From the NCBI RefSeq assembly GCF_008868125.1, contig NZ_WAAQ01000001.1, positions 1 to 64,000 on the forward strand: DNA of 64,000 bases. Direction: 5' to 3'. The notes beneath the pieces are model-generated. The model made no database searches. It saw only the letters and a list, made by a program, of their open reading frames with translations, and had not been told where the DNA came from. Positions 15,184-23,780 of the stretch are shown piece after piece (position 1 is the first letter of the stretch; every line of letters starts with the position of its first letter). This stretch comes from Microbacterium maritypicum. Its GTDB lineage: Bacteria; Actinomycetota; Actinomycetes; Actinomycetales; Microbacteriaceae. Made by a program: the position numbers and the translations under genes.

Positions 15184-16566
15184 TCACGCCTTCGCGAACG
15201 CCCCGACGCGGTACTTCGCGGCGCGGTGCGTGTCCTGCACCCGGTCGCCGCGGCCGTGGAGCTTGTTGCGAAGAGTGCCCGGCGCGTACTCCTCGGGATA
15301 GGCGCCGCGCTCGCGCAGCACCGGGATCACGTGCTCGATGATGTCCTGCCAGGTGCCGGGGGTGACCGCGTAGGCGAGGTTGAAGCCGTCGATGTCGGTC
15401 GCCTCGATCCAGGACTGCAGCTCGTCGGCGATCTCGACGCCGGACCCGACGATCGTGGGGCCGAGGCCGCCGATCGCGTTGTGGCGTCCGAAGTCGCCGA
15501 CGGTCCATTCGCGGCCGAGGTCGGCCTCTTCCTTCAGATGCTGCAGAACCGACTGGATCGCGTTCGACTCGACGTTCCCGACCGGCTCGTCCTCGGCGTA
15601 CTGCGACAGATCCACGCCCATCCACCCCGACATGAACGTCAGGGCGCCTTCGGGGCTCGCATAGGAGAGGTACTCCGCGTGCTTCGCCGTCGCCTCTTCG
15701 GCGGTGGCGGCGGTGATCACGGTGAGCAGCGTGTAGATGCGGGCGTCGTACCGGTCGCGTCCTGCCGCCTCGAGGGCGTCGCGAATGCGCTTGACCGTTC
15801 CGGCGAGCACCTCCTTCGAGGGGGCGGCGACGAAGATGGCCTCGGCGTTCTCGGCCGCGAACTTCACGCCGCGCGGACTCGCACCGGCCTGGTAGATCAC
15901 CGGCGTGCGCTGTGGCGAGGGTTCGGAGATATGGATGCCGGGCACGCTGAAGTGCTTCCCCTCATGCCCGATCGGGTGCACCTTGGCCGGGTCGGTGAAG
16001 ATGCCGCGCTCGCGGTCCTCGACCACGGCGTCGTCTTCCCACGACCCCTCCCAGAGCTTGTAGAGCACCTCGACGTACTCGTCCGCGTGGTCGTAGCGGT
16101 CATCGTGGGCGAGCTGGTCCTCCTGGCCCATGTTGCGCGCGGCGCTGGGCAGGTATCCGGTCACGACGTTCCAGCCGACGCGGCCCTGCGTGAGATGGTC
16201 GAGGGTGCTCAACCGGCGCGCGAACGGGTAGGGGTGCTCGAACGCGGTGCCGGCCGTGATGCCGAAGCCCAGGTTCTCGGTGACCGCGGCCATCGCGCTC
16301 ACCAGCAGGATCGGGTCGTTCACCGGCACCTGCGCGCCGTTGCGGATAGCGGCCTCGTTCGTGCCGCCGTACACGTCGTAGGTGCCGAGCACGTCGGCGA
16401 TGAAGATGCCGTCGAAGGTCGCGCTCTCCAGCAGCTTCGCAAGCTCCGTCCAGTACGAGATGGTGTTGTACTGGCGCGAGCGGTCGTCGGGGTGCCGCCA
16501 CAGGCCGGACGACTGGTGGGCGACGCAGTTCATGTCGAAGGCGTTGAAGCGGATCTGACGGGTCAT
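15184..16566 (-). CDS. Flavin-dependent monooxygenase, NtaA/SnaA/DszA family
   Basis: 460 residues, a bacterial luciferase-like TIM barrel of the large NtaA/SnaA/SoxA/DszA class. Visible signatures are FNAFDMNCVAHQSSGLWRHP at the start, the LESATFDGIFIADVLGTYD strand, FEHPYPFARRLSTLDHLTQGRVGWNVVTGYL (first turn, split here by motif) and VIYQAGASPRG. These enzymes use reduced FMN from a separate reductase to oxidise C-S or C-N compounds. ATG 16566 was chosen because the family starts with a short lead before the first strand. Divergent from the SAHH-like gene, so possibly coregulated. Confidence 0.88.
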   Translation of the reverse strand: MTRQIRFNAFDMNCVAHQSSGLWRHPDDRSRQYNTISYWTELAKLLESATFDGIFIADVLGTYDVYGGTNEAAIRNGAQVPVNDPILLVSAMAAVTENLGFGITAGTAFEHPYPFARRLSTLDHLTQGRVGWNVVTGYLPSAARNMGQEDQLAHDDRYDHADEYVEVLYKLWEGSWEDDAVVEDRERGIFTDPAKVHPIGHEGKHFSVPGIHISEPSPQRTPVIYQAGASPRGVKFAAENAEAIFVAAPSKEVLAGTVKRIRDALEAAGRDRYDARIYTLLTVITAATAEEATAKHAEYLSYASPEGALTFMSGWMGVDLSQYAEDEPVGNVESNAIQSVLQHLKEEADLGREWTVGDFGRHNAIGGLGPTIVGSGVEIADELQSWIEATDIDGFNLAYAVTPGTWQDIIEHVIPVLRERGAYPEEYAPGTLRNKLHGRGDRVQDTHRAAKYRVGAFAKA

Positions 16567-16688
16567 GCCCCCATGAAAGGGGAAGGGCGTGGACGAATCC
16601 AGAGTCCCCGAAATGCACGGACACATTCCGGTTGCGGGTCTGCCTCGCCCTGGCATTCGGCCACCCCCGCGGGCTCTACCCTTGACTG

Positions 16689-18131
16689 GTGACCGACGAG
16701 ACCGTGACCGCCCAGCGGCTGGTGCGCCGCTTCGCCCGTGAGACCAACCTGCTCGTGTCGGGCCGGGACTTCTCGGTCATCGGGACGGATGGCGTGGCCG
16801 AGGCTCTCCGCGCTCTGCTTCCGGCGCTCGGTGCGCATCTCGGCGACGCGGGGGTCGTGTTCGCGCCGGGAGGGACGCCCGAGATCCTGCTCGACGGTGA
16901 GGCGCTGCCGCCCCGCGAGAGGGCCGAGGATCGCGTCGATGCGGCCGGACGCCATATGCCCGTCGCGACCGACCGTGCGCGGCGTCTGCGCGAGAACGGC
17001 ACGGTGCGCGGAGTGCGCATCGGCATCGCGATGGTGCTCGAGCCGAAGACCGCCCAGCTCGCCCTGCTGCTGCGGGATGCGGGAGCCACGGTCGCCGTCT
17101 ACGCCCACCCCGATGAGATCGACGTCGAGGTCGCCGAGGTGCTGCGTTCCCGCGGGATCCCGGTCGACGGCGATCCCTCGCTCTCGGGAGCCGCCGAACG
17201 CGCCGCCGCCGTGTCGTTCCTGCGCCGCGGCTTCGACCTGCTGCTCGACGACGGCTCGCACCTGATCCGCCTCGCGCATGAGGAGTCTCTCGCGCCGCAG
17301 CTGCGAGGTGCGGCCGAGGAGACCACGAGCGGTCTCACACCGCTGCGGCTCATGGAGCGGGAGGGCGTGCTCGAGATCCCCGTGATCGCGGTGAACGACG
17401 CCCTGACCAAGACCTCCTTCGACAACCGATACGGCACCGGGCAGTCGTGCGTGTTCGCGATCGCGGACGCGTTGGACGACGCCGGCATCCGCCTTCGTGA
17501 CCAGCCGGCGGTCGTGGTCGGCTACGGGCCCGTCGGCGAGGGCGTCGCCGCCCACCTGCGTGCGCTCGGCGCGCAGGTCGGCGTCAGCGAGACCGATCCG
17601 GTGCGCGCCCTCAGGGCCGCGCACGACGGGTACCGCATCGGACGTCTGCACGATCTCGCCCCCGGTGCGCTCGTCGTCTCGGCCACAGGGGCGCCGCACA
17701 CGGTCGACGCCGAGGTGCTGCGCACGGCGGCGATCGTCGCGGTCGCGGGTGGCGTCCCGCACGAGATCGACCTCGATGCCTCGACGCTGCGACCGTATGA
17801 GGGAGTGAACGGCGAGGTCTCCACTTTCGTCGAGCGCGCCGGCACCGGGGCGCTCGTGATCGCCCGCGGCGGATGTGTGAACCTGTCCGCGGGGGAGGGC
17901 AACCCGATCGAGATCATGGACCTGTCGTTCTCGGTGCAGCTCTTCGCCGTCGAGCACCTTCTCGCCCATGAACTGCCCGCCGGCGTGCATCCGCTCCCGG
18001 CCGAGGCCGACGTCACGATCGGCACCGCCGCTCTCGCCCTGCGCGGAGAGCACATCGACCAGCGCAGCCGCGCGCAGGTCGACGCGCAGCGCGAGTGGCG
18101 CTCGCCGCGATTCCGAGGAGAGTCCGCATGA
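16689..18131 (+). CDS. Divergent S-adenosylhomocysteinase-like protein
   Basis: 480 residues, GTG start. The NAD-binding Rossmann segment is VVVGYGPVGEGVAAHLRALGA (about 277-297). Upstream, PVIAVNDALTKTSFDNRYGTGQS corresponds to the SAHH catalytic Lys-x-x-x-Asp region, in which K and D are kept but the rest is altered. The family's strict GKG end of the NAD motif and its C-terminal Lys-Tyr-Tyr tail are absent. So it is an SAHH-superfamily member with a probably different substrate. It begins an operon: the next gene's ATG overlaps its stop. Confidence 0.75.
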   Translation: MTDETVTAQRLVRRFARETNLLVSGRDFSVIGTDGVAEALRALLPALGAHLGDAGVVFAPGGTPEILLDGEALPPRERAEDRVDAAGRHMPVATDRARRLRENGTVRGVRIGIAMVLEPKTAQLALLLRDAGATVAVYAHPDEIDVEVAEVLRSRGIPVDGDPSLSGAAERAAAVSFLRRGFDLLLDDGSHLIRLAHEESLAPQLRGAAEETTSGLTPLRLMEREGVLEIPVIAVNDALTKTSFDNRYGTGQSCVFAIADALDDAGIRLRDQPAVVVGYGPVGEGVAAHLRALGAQVGVSETDPVRALRAAHDGYRIGRLHDLAPGALVVSATGAPHTVDAEVLRTAAIVAVAGGVPHEIDLDASTLRPYEGVNGEVSTFVERAGTGALVIARGGCVNLSAGEGNPIEIMDLSFSVQLFAVEHLLAHELPAGVHPLPAEADVTIGTAALALRGEHIDQRSRAQVDAQREWRSPRFRGESA

Positions 18132-19441
18132 CCGCCGTCACCGTCTACTCGGCAGGTCTCGTGGTGCCGATCACCGCGCCTCCCATCGTCGACGGCGCGG
18201 TCGCCGTGCGCGAGGGGCGGATCATGCATGTCGGCGAACGCGAGTGGGTGCTCCGATCGCTGTCCGAGCGCGGCATCGACGCGGACGAGGTGCACTGGCC
18301 GGGCGTGCTGACCCCCGGACTCGTGAACGCCCACACGCACCTGCAGTACACCGGCATGGCCTCGGTCGGCCGTGGCCAGTACGACGGCTTCGACGACTGG
18401 GTGCGGGCATTCGACCCGGTGTACGAAAGCGGTCGCGACTGGGCGGCGGATGCGGCGGACGGCGCGGCTCAGGCGCTGCGCTCCGGCACGACGGCCGTGG
18501 CCGACGTGGTGACCGATCGTGCGGCGGCGACAGCTCTGCACGACGCCCGGCTGCACGGCATCACCTACTGGGAGGTGATGAGCTGGACCAACGCCGACTG
18601 GGCGCGCACCGGACGCACCCAGGTCGAGCAGGCCCTCGACGCGCTGCCGACCCCGCCCGGAACCGGCCTGTCGCCGCACGCCCCGTACTCGCTCGACATC
18701 GAGCCGCTCCTGGAGATCCCCGACATCGTGCGCGAGCGCGGCGGGCGCATCCACATCCACCTCGGAGAGGCCGCGTTCGAGAGCGAGTTCGCGCACGAGC
18801 ATCCACAGGCCTGGCATACCGCGGGGCTCGCCAGCTTCCAGGAGCTGCGCAAGGCCGGATTCGGTACCAGCGCCACCGAGTTCGTCGATCAGCTCGGCGT
18901 GCTCGGGCCCGATTGCCATATCGCCCATGGTGTCTACATGAGCGCCAGGGACCGTGCCATCCTGCGCGAGCGCCGCACGACCGTGGCCCTGTGTCCGCGG
19001 TCGAACGCCGTCATCGGACTCGAGGAGCCGCCGATCGCGGCGTATCTGCGCGAGGGCAGTCCGATCGCCGTGGGCACCGACTCGCTGTCGTCGAGCCCCT
19101 CGCTCGATGTGCTGGCCGACGTGGCCGAGCTCGCGCGCATCGCCCGCTCGCAGGGCTACACCGACCGCGACCTGCATGCCCGCCTGCTGGGTGCCGCGAC
19201 TCTCGGCGGGGCACACGCCATGGGGATCGACGTGGGCCCCGACCGCACCGGCTACCTCGCCGTGGGTGCCCTCGCCGACCTGACGTTCTTCGACGTGCAG
19301 GCCGGCCCCGACGCCGTTCCCGAACTCGTCGAGCACGGGGCGGGCCGCACCGCTGCCACGATCGTCTCCGGCGAGGTCCGTTTCGCGATCGACTCCTTCG
19401 ACCGCGCCGCGGTCACCCCCGAGACCGGAGGTGTCTCATGA
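18128..19441 (+). CDS. Amidohydrolase, deaminase-like (MtaD/TrzN type)
   Basis: 437 residues of the metal-dependent amidohydrolase superfamily. Metal and catalytic residues: NAHTHLQYTG (HxH, about 67-72), HIHLGEAAFESE (His and Glu, about 210-220), CHIAHGVY (His) and VGTDSLSSSPSLD (Asp). This set is typical of 5-methylthioadenosine/SAH deaminases and related amino-heterocycle deaminases. ATGA overlap with the SAHH-like gene means coupled translation. A pathway acting on an adenosyl- or purine-like compound is inferred from the pairing. Confidence 0.82.
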   Translation: MTAVTVYSAGLVVPITAPPIVDGAVAVREGRIMHVGEREWVLRSLSERGIDADEVHWPGVLTPGLVNAHTHLQYTGMASVGRGQYDGFDDWVRAFDPVYESGRDWAADAADGAAQALRSGTTAVADVVTDRAAATALHDARLHGITYWEVMSWTNADWARTGRTQVEQALDALPTPPGTGLSPHAPYSLDIEPLLEIPDIVRERGGRIHIHLGEAAFESEFAHEHPQAWHTAGLASFQELRKAGFGTSATEFVDQLGVLGPDCHIAHGVYMSARDRAILRERRTTVALCPRSNAVIGLEEPPIAAYLREGSPIAVGTDSLSSSPSLDVLADVAELARIARSQGYTDRDLHARLLGAATLGGAHAMGIDVGPDRTGYLAVGALADLTFFDVQAGPDAVPELVEHGAGRTAATIVSGEVRFAIDSFDRAAVTPETGGVS

Positions 19442-19866
19442 CACAGCGCCCCACGACCGCCGAGCGGCTCGACCTCGCCCCGCACCCCGAGGGTGGCTGG
19501 TTCCGCCGAACCTGGACGAGCCCTCTGCCGGTCGAGACGCCGAACGGTCCACGACCGGCGGCCACCTGCATCCACTACCTCCTGCGTCCATCGGAGAAGA
19601 GCGAATGGCACGTCGTGACCAGCGACGAGCTGTGGCTGTGGCACGGACCTGGGCGGCTCGAGCTGAGCCTCGGCGGCGATGGCGCGGAACCGGGCGAGGC
19701 GACCGCCGTGGTGCTCGGCCCCGACGACGCCGCGCAGGTGCTGGTGCCCGCCGGCGTCTGGCAGGCCGCCCGTCCGCTGGATGCGGAGGAGGTCCTGGTG
19801 TCGTGCTTCGTGTCCCCAGGTTTCGATTTCGCCGATTGGCGACTGGCCGCATCGCCTACTCTGTAG
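19438..19866 (+). CDS. DUF985-type cupin protein
   Basis: 142 residues. APHPEGGWFRRTW at the start, IHYLLRPSEKSEWHVVTSDELWLWHGPG in the middle and LVPAGVWQAARP near the end are diagnostic of the DUF985 cupin family (small beta barrel with a metal site; His in EWH and WHG). It may be an isomerase, epimerase or a small-molecule binding protein. ATGA overlap with the amidohydrolase; third gene of the operon. Confidence 0.85.
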   Translation: MTQRPTTAERLDLAPHPEGGWFRRTWTSPLPVETPNGPRPAATCIHYLLRPSEKSEWHVVTSDELWLWHGPGRLELSLGGDGAEPGEATAVVLGPDDAAQVLVPAGVWQAARPLDAEEVLVSCFVSPGFDFADWRLAASPTL

Positions 19867-19944
19867 AGGCAGACCCGTCTCTGCAGAAGCAGACCCGTCC
19901 TGCCTCGCCGTCTTCTCCATACCCTTCCTCGCCCTGGAGTCATC

Positions 19945-20796
19945 GTGCCCTTCGCCCCCTCCCTCCGCCGCGCGACGGTCGTCGCCGCTGCGGCCGCCGC
20001 CATCGCCCTCACCCTCTCCGCGTGCAGCACGCCGTCGACCGACTCCGGCAGCGGAGATGGCTCGGGACTTCCGACCGTGACCGAGGGCAAGCTCACCATC
20101 GCCACGGGTGAGCCCAACTACGAGCCGTGGTTCGTCGACGACGACCCCTCCAACGGCGAGGGCTTCGAGGGTGCGGTCGCCAACGCCGTCGCCGAGCAGC
20201 TCGGCTACACGGCCGACGACATCGTCTGGGTGCGCACCACCTTCGACGGCGCCATCGCGCCCGGCCCCAAGGACTGGGACATCAACCTGCAGCAGTTCTC
20301 CATCACCGACGACCGCAAGAAGGCCGTCGACTTCTCGTCGCCGTATTACACGACCACGCAGGCCGTCGTCGCGGTCGGCGGCTCGCCCGCGGCGTCGGCG
20401 ACGACCATCGACGAGCTCAAGGCCACCAAGGTCGGCGTCGCCAGCGGCACCACCAGCTACACGGTCGCCAAGGCTCAGCTCGGCGAGGCCGACCTCAACG
20501 TCTTCAACTCGGTCGACGACGTCGTGCTCGCACTCAAGGGCGGTCAGATCGACGCCATGATCACCGACCTTCCCGGTGCCTTCTACGTCGTCGGCGCTCA
20601 GCTCGACGACGGCGTGGTCACCGGACAGTTCGCCGACGCGAACGGCGGAGACGACTTCGGCATCGTGCTGCCCAAGGGCTCAGCCCTCACGGCCGATGTC
20701 ACCAAGGCGGTCGACGCCCTGCGTGACAACGGCACGCTCGACGAGCTGCAGCAGAAGTGGCTCAGCGACGCGGTCGACGTCCCCGTCCTGAAATGA
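19945..20796 (+). CDS. ABC transporter substrate-binding lipoprotein (polar amino-acid type)
   Basis: 283 residues, GTG start with a TGGAG site. Signal peptide with lipobox LSAC (Cys near 27), then a type II periplasmic-binding fold of the SBP_bac_3 family: KLTIATGEPNYEPWF, GFEGAVANAVAEQLGY, and VDFSSPYYTTTQAVV. Binds a small polar ligand outside the cell. The operon context (SAHH-like, deaminase-like, cupin) suggests a ligand other than a plain amino acid, for example an adenosyl-amino acid; that is inference. Confidence 0.88.
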   Translation: MPFAPSLRRATVVAAAAAAIALTLSACSTPSTDSGSGDGSGLPTVTEGKLTIATGEPNYEPWFVDDDPSNGEGFEGAVANAVAEQLGYTADDIVWVRTTFDGAIAPGPKDWDINLQQFSITDDRKKAVDFSSPYYTTTQAVVAVGGSPAASATTIDELKATKVGVASGTTSYTVAKAQLGEADLNVFNSVDDVVLALKGGQIDAMITDLPGAFYVVGAQLDDGVVTGQFADANGGDDFGIVLPKGSALTADVTKAVDALRDNGTLDELQQKWLSDAVDVPVLK

Positions 20797-21659
20797 CCTC
20801 GACCTCCGTCGACGCGGAGTGGCAGCCGAGCGAGCTCGAGCTGTCACGCCGCGCTCTGCGGCGTCGGGCGACCACCCGATCCGTCCTGATCGCGTTCGGC
20901 AGCAGCATCGCGCTGTTGGCGGTGCTGATCGTGGTCGTCGTCAACACTCCAGGCTGGGCGATCGTCAGCCAGACGTTCTTCGACCCGCAGGTCGCACTCC
21001 AGAGCATCGGACCGATCTTCCAGGGCCTGCTCGTCAACCTGCTGGTGCTCGTCATCGCCGTGGTGTGCGTCGCGATCCTCGGCACGCTCCTGGCCACCAT
21101 GCGCTCGCTGCGCGGCCCGGTGTTCTTCCCGCTGCGCGCGCTCGCCGCGGCCTACACCGACTTCTTCCGCGGCATCCCGCTGCTGATCGTGCTCTACCTC
21201 GTCGGCTTCGGCATCCCCGCGCTGGGGATCTTCCCGCGCATGCCTCCGATGTTCTGGGGCACGATCGCGCTGGTCCTGACCTACTCGGCCTATGTCGCCG
21301 AGGTGCTCCGCGCGGGCATGGAGGCGGTGCACCCCTCGCAACGCATCGCGGCGCGTTCGCTCGGCCTCACTCACGGCCAGACCCTGCGGATCGTCGTGAT
21401 CCCGCAGGGCGTGCGCAAGGTCGTCCCCGCCCTCATGAACGACTTCGTGTCGATGCAGAAGGATGTCGGCCTGATCTCGGTGCTCGGGGCGGTCGATGCG
21501 GTGCGCGCGGCTCAGCTGATGGTCGCCGAGACCTACAACTTCACGCCCTACGTCGTCGCCGGTCTCATGTTCATCGTGCTCAGCTGGCCGATGATCCGCC
21601 TGACCGATGTCGTCACGGCGCGTCTGAACAAGCGCGAGCAGGCCGGAGGAGTCGTATGA
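20793..21659 (+). CDS. ABC transporter permease (His/Glu/Gln/Arg family)
   Basis: 288 residues with five to six TM helices. The YTDFFRGIPLLIVLYLVGFG segment and the EAA loop (EVLRAGMEAVHPSQRIAARSLGLTHGQTLR, shortened here) are hallmarks of HisMQ-type permeases. A single permease suggests a homodimer. ATGA overlaps on both sides couple it to the binding protein and the ATPase. Confidence 0.9.
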   Translation: MTSTSVDAEWQPSELELSRRALRRRATTRSVLIAFGSSIALLAVLIVVVVNTPGWAIVSQTFFDPQVALQSIGPIFQGLLVNLLVLVIAVVCVAILGTLLATMRSLRGPVFFPLRALAAAYTDFFRGIPLLIVLYLVGFGIPALGIFPRMPPMFWGTIALVLTYSAYVAEVLRAGMEAVHPSQRIAARSLGLTHGQTLRIVVIPQGVRKVVPALMNDFVSMQKDVGLISVLGAVDAVRAAQLMVAETYNFTPYVVAGLMFIVLSWPMIRLTDVVTARLNKREQAGGVV

Positions 21660-22393
21660 GCGTCCCCGTGATCGAGGCCAGGGGCGTGCGCAAGCGCTTC
21701 GGCGACCACGACGTGCTGCGCGGCATCGACCTCTCGGTCGGCACGCACGAGGTCGTCGTGCTGATCGGCGCCTCGGGCTCGGGCAAGTCGACGCTGCTCA
21801 AGACCATGAACCTCATCGAGGGCATCGACGACGGACAGATCTTCCTGTCCGGCGAAGACATCACCGACCCGCGGGTCGACGCCGATGCCGTGCGGGCGCG
21901 GATCGGTGTCGTTTTCCAGCACTTCAACCTGTTCCCGCACCTCACCGTGCTCGACAACGTCACGCTCGCGGCGGTGCGCGTGCACGGCATGCGCAAGACG
22001 GAGGCGCGGGCCAAGGCGCGCGAGCTGCTCGATACTCTCGGGCTCGGCGCCAAGGCCGACGAGTATCCTGACCGGCTCTCGGGCGGACAGCAGCAGCGCG
22101 TGGCGATCGTGCGCGCCGTCCTCACGCAGCCCGAGGTGCTGCTGCTCGACGAGATCACCAGCGCGCTCGACCCGCAACTGGTCGGCGAGGTGCTCGACCT
22201 GGTGCGGCAGCTGAAGCGGCAGGGCGCCACGATCGTGATGGCGACCCACGAGATGTCGTTCGCCCGCGAGGTCGCCGACCGCATCGTGTTCCTCGAACAC
22301 GGCGTCGTCGTCGAGCAGGGCCCGCCCTCTCAGGTGTTCGACGCCCCGCAGCACGCGGCCACCGCGGAGTTCCTGGCACGCGTGCAGCACTGA
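21656..22393 (+). CDS. ABC transporter ATP-binding protein (polar amino-acid type)
   Basis: 245 residues. Walker A GASGSGKST (about 38-46), Q-loop VFQHFNLFPH, signature LSGGQQQRVAIVRA, Walker B EVLLLDEITSALD and switch His in MATHEMSF. Energises the importer. Last gene of the six-gene operon starting at 16689; convergent with pnuC, 22 bases away, with no clear hairpin between them. Confidence 0.94.
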   Translation: MSVPVIEARGVRKRFGDHDVLRGIDLSVGTHEVVVLIGASGSGKSTLLKTMNLIEGIDDGQIFLSGEDITDPRVDADAVRARIGVVFQHFNLFPHLTVLDNVTLAAVRVHGMRKTEARAKARELLDTLGLGAKADEYPDRLSGGQQQRVAIVRAVLTQPEVLLLDEITSALDPQLVGEVLDLVRQLKRQGATIVMATHEMSFAREVADRIVFLEHGVVVEQGPPSQVFDAPQHAATAEFLARVQH

Positions 22394-22415
22394 GTCGGGG
22401 TGCTCGACGAAGCGC

Positions 22416-23126
22416 TCAGGCGAGCTCGTCCTCCGGCCGTCGAGGACTCGGGTCGGGCGGCAGGATCTCGATCGGATGCGCGGCGGTGCGCTGAGCCCGC
22501 CACCAGATCACGAAGCCGATCGCGGTGAAGACGCCGTAGAACACGTACATGAAGCCCGTCGCGTAGTAGCCCGAGCTGAACAGCAGGGGCACCCCGACCA
22601 CGTCGACGGCGATCCAGACCAGCCAGAACTCGGTCCAGCCCTTGGCCATGCCGTAGGTGGCGAGCAGCGACCCGACGAATGTCCAGGCATCGGCCCAGAC
22701 CGGCTCCCACGACCCCAGCAGACGGAACAGCGGCGTGAGGGCTACGGTGCCGACGACCATCACCAGCACCATGCCGATGCGCGCGCTCGTCGGTGCCCAG
22801 CGCGGCACCACACGTCCGCCGTCGAGATTCCGCCAGCGGATCCAGCCGTAGATCGCCACGGCGATGAACATGATCTGCCGCCCGGCCTGACCCAGCAGAT
22901 GCGGGAGTGACGGATCGGGGCTGAGTGCGGAGCCCAGGAACACCGTGAGCAGCAGCAGGTTGCCGATGATGCCGACCGGCCACGCCCACACCTTGCGACG
23001 CATGCCGCCGAGCGCACTCGCGAGACCGAACGCGTTGCCCACGACCTCGCGCACCAGGAGCGTCTGCCCGCCGGGCAGCATCCACTGCGAGTTGAAGGCG
23101 TCGACGAACCACTCGAGCAGGTTCAT
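22416..23126 (-). CDS. pnuC: PnuC-type nicotinamide riboside transporter
   Basis: 236 residues, seven TM helices. VGNAFGLASALGGMRRKVWAWPVGIIGN and WVWIAVDVVGVPLLF (here WLVWIAVDV) with the conserved Trp residues of the pocket are PnuC marks, as is the W-R-N region after helix 3. Imports nicotinamide riboside or a related vitamin precursor by facilitated diffusion. ATG 23126 follows the acetyltransferase stop by only 2 bases, so the two form an operon. No NadR or riboswitch is visible upstream. Confidence 0.85.
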   Translation of the reverse strand: MNLLEWFVDAFNSQWMLPGGQTLLVREVVGNAFGLASALGGMRRKVWAWPVGIIGNLLLLTVFLGSALSPDPSLPHLLGQAGRQIMFIAVAIYGWIRWRNLDGGRVVPRWAPTSARIGMVLVMVVGTVALTPLFRLLGSWEPVWADAWTFVGSLLATYGMAKGWTEFWLVWIAVDVVGVPLLFSSGYYATGFMYVFYGVFTAIGFVIWWRAQRTAAHPIEILPPDPSPRRPEDELA

Positions 23127-23128
23127 CG

Positions 23129-23656
23129 TCAGGAACCGGCGTCGGGCTCGACGCGGTCGTCGAGCACCAGCTGCAGCATGCTCAGATCGAGCCAGCGCCC
23201 GAACTTGGTGCCCACCTGCGGCATGCGTCCGACCTCGACGAAGCCCAGGCGCTCGTGCAGGGCGATGGAGGCGGCGTTCCCGCTCTCGATCCCCGCGATC
23301 ATCACGTGCATCCCCGCGGCGGTGGCGCGCTCGACGAGCGCGGCCATCAGGGCCGTGCCGATGCCGCGACCGTGCTGACCGCCGAGAACGTAGACCGAGT
23401 GCTCGACCGTGAGTCGGTAGCCGCTGTGGGGACGCCACTGCGCGTATGACGCATAGCCCAGCACGCCGGTGTCGTCGACCGCGACGATGACCGGGTAGCC
23501 GCGGGTGGTGCGATCGGCGAGCCAGGCGACGCGGTCGGCGAGGTCGACCGCCTCCTCGTTCCAGATCGCGGTGGTGTGCAGCACGGCATGGTTGTGGATC
23601 GCGGTGATCGTTTCGAGATCGGCGGTCTCGGCATCCCTGATTCGCACGGCTGTCAT
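23129..23656 (-). CDS. GNAT-family N-acetyltransferase, phosphinothricin-type
   Basis: 175 residues of the Pat/Bar-like GNAT group: IRDAETADLETITAIHNHAV at the start, the acetyl-CoA loop VLGGQHGRGIGTALM (R/Q-x-x-G-x-G/A) and SIALHERLGFVEVGRMPQVGTKFG near the end. Acts on a small amine such as a glutamate analogue or N-terminal amine; the real substrate is unknown. First gene of a two-gene operon with pnuC. Confidence 0.87.
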   Translation of the reverse strand: MTAVRIRDAETADLETITAIHNHAVLHTTAIWNEEAVDLADRVAWLADRTTRGYPVIVAVDDTGVLGYASYAQWRPHSGYRLTVEHSVYVLGGQHGRGIGTALMAALVERATAAGMHVMIAGIESGNAASIALHERLGFVEVGRMPQVGTKFGRWLDLSMLQLVLDDRVEPDAGS

Positions 23657-23780
23657 CGGCGGGCGGTCTCTCTTCTTCAGCGCTTCGGGTGCGCGTGCTT
23701 CGTCGGCGCTCGGGTGCGCATCGCCGACGCTAGCAGGAGGAACCGGTGTCCGGGGGGAAGCAACCGAACAGTTACGCAGC

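Noticed and set aside
15184..22393. Plain methionine-cycle locus
   Set aside because: The SAHH-like protein lacks canonical motif ends, and no metK, metE/H or metF is present.
22394..22500. NAD-related riboswitch (NAD-II/PnuC class) near pnuC
   Set aside because: pnuC is on the minus strand with an acetyltransferase gene 2 bases upstream, leaving no leader; 22394-22415 is only the convergent gap.
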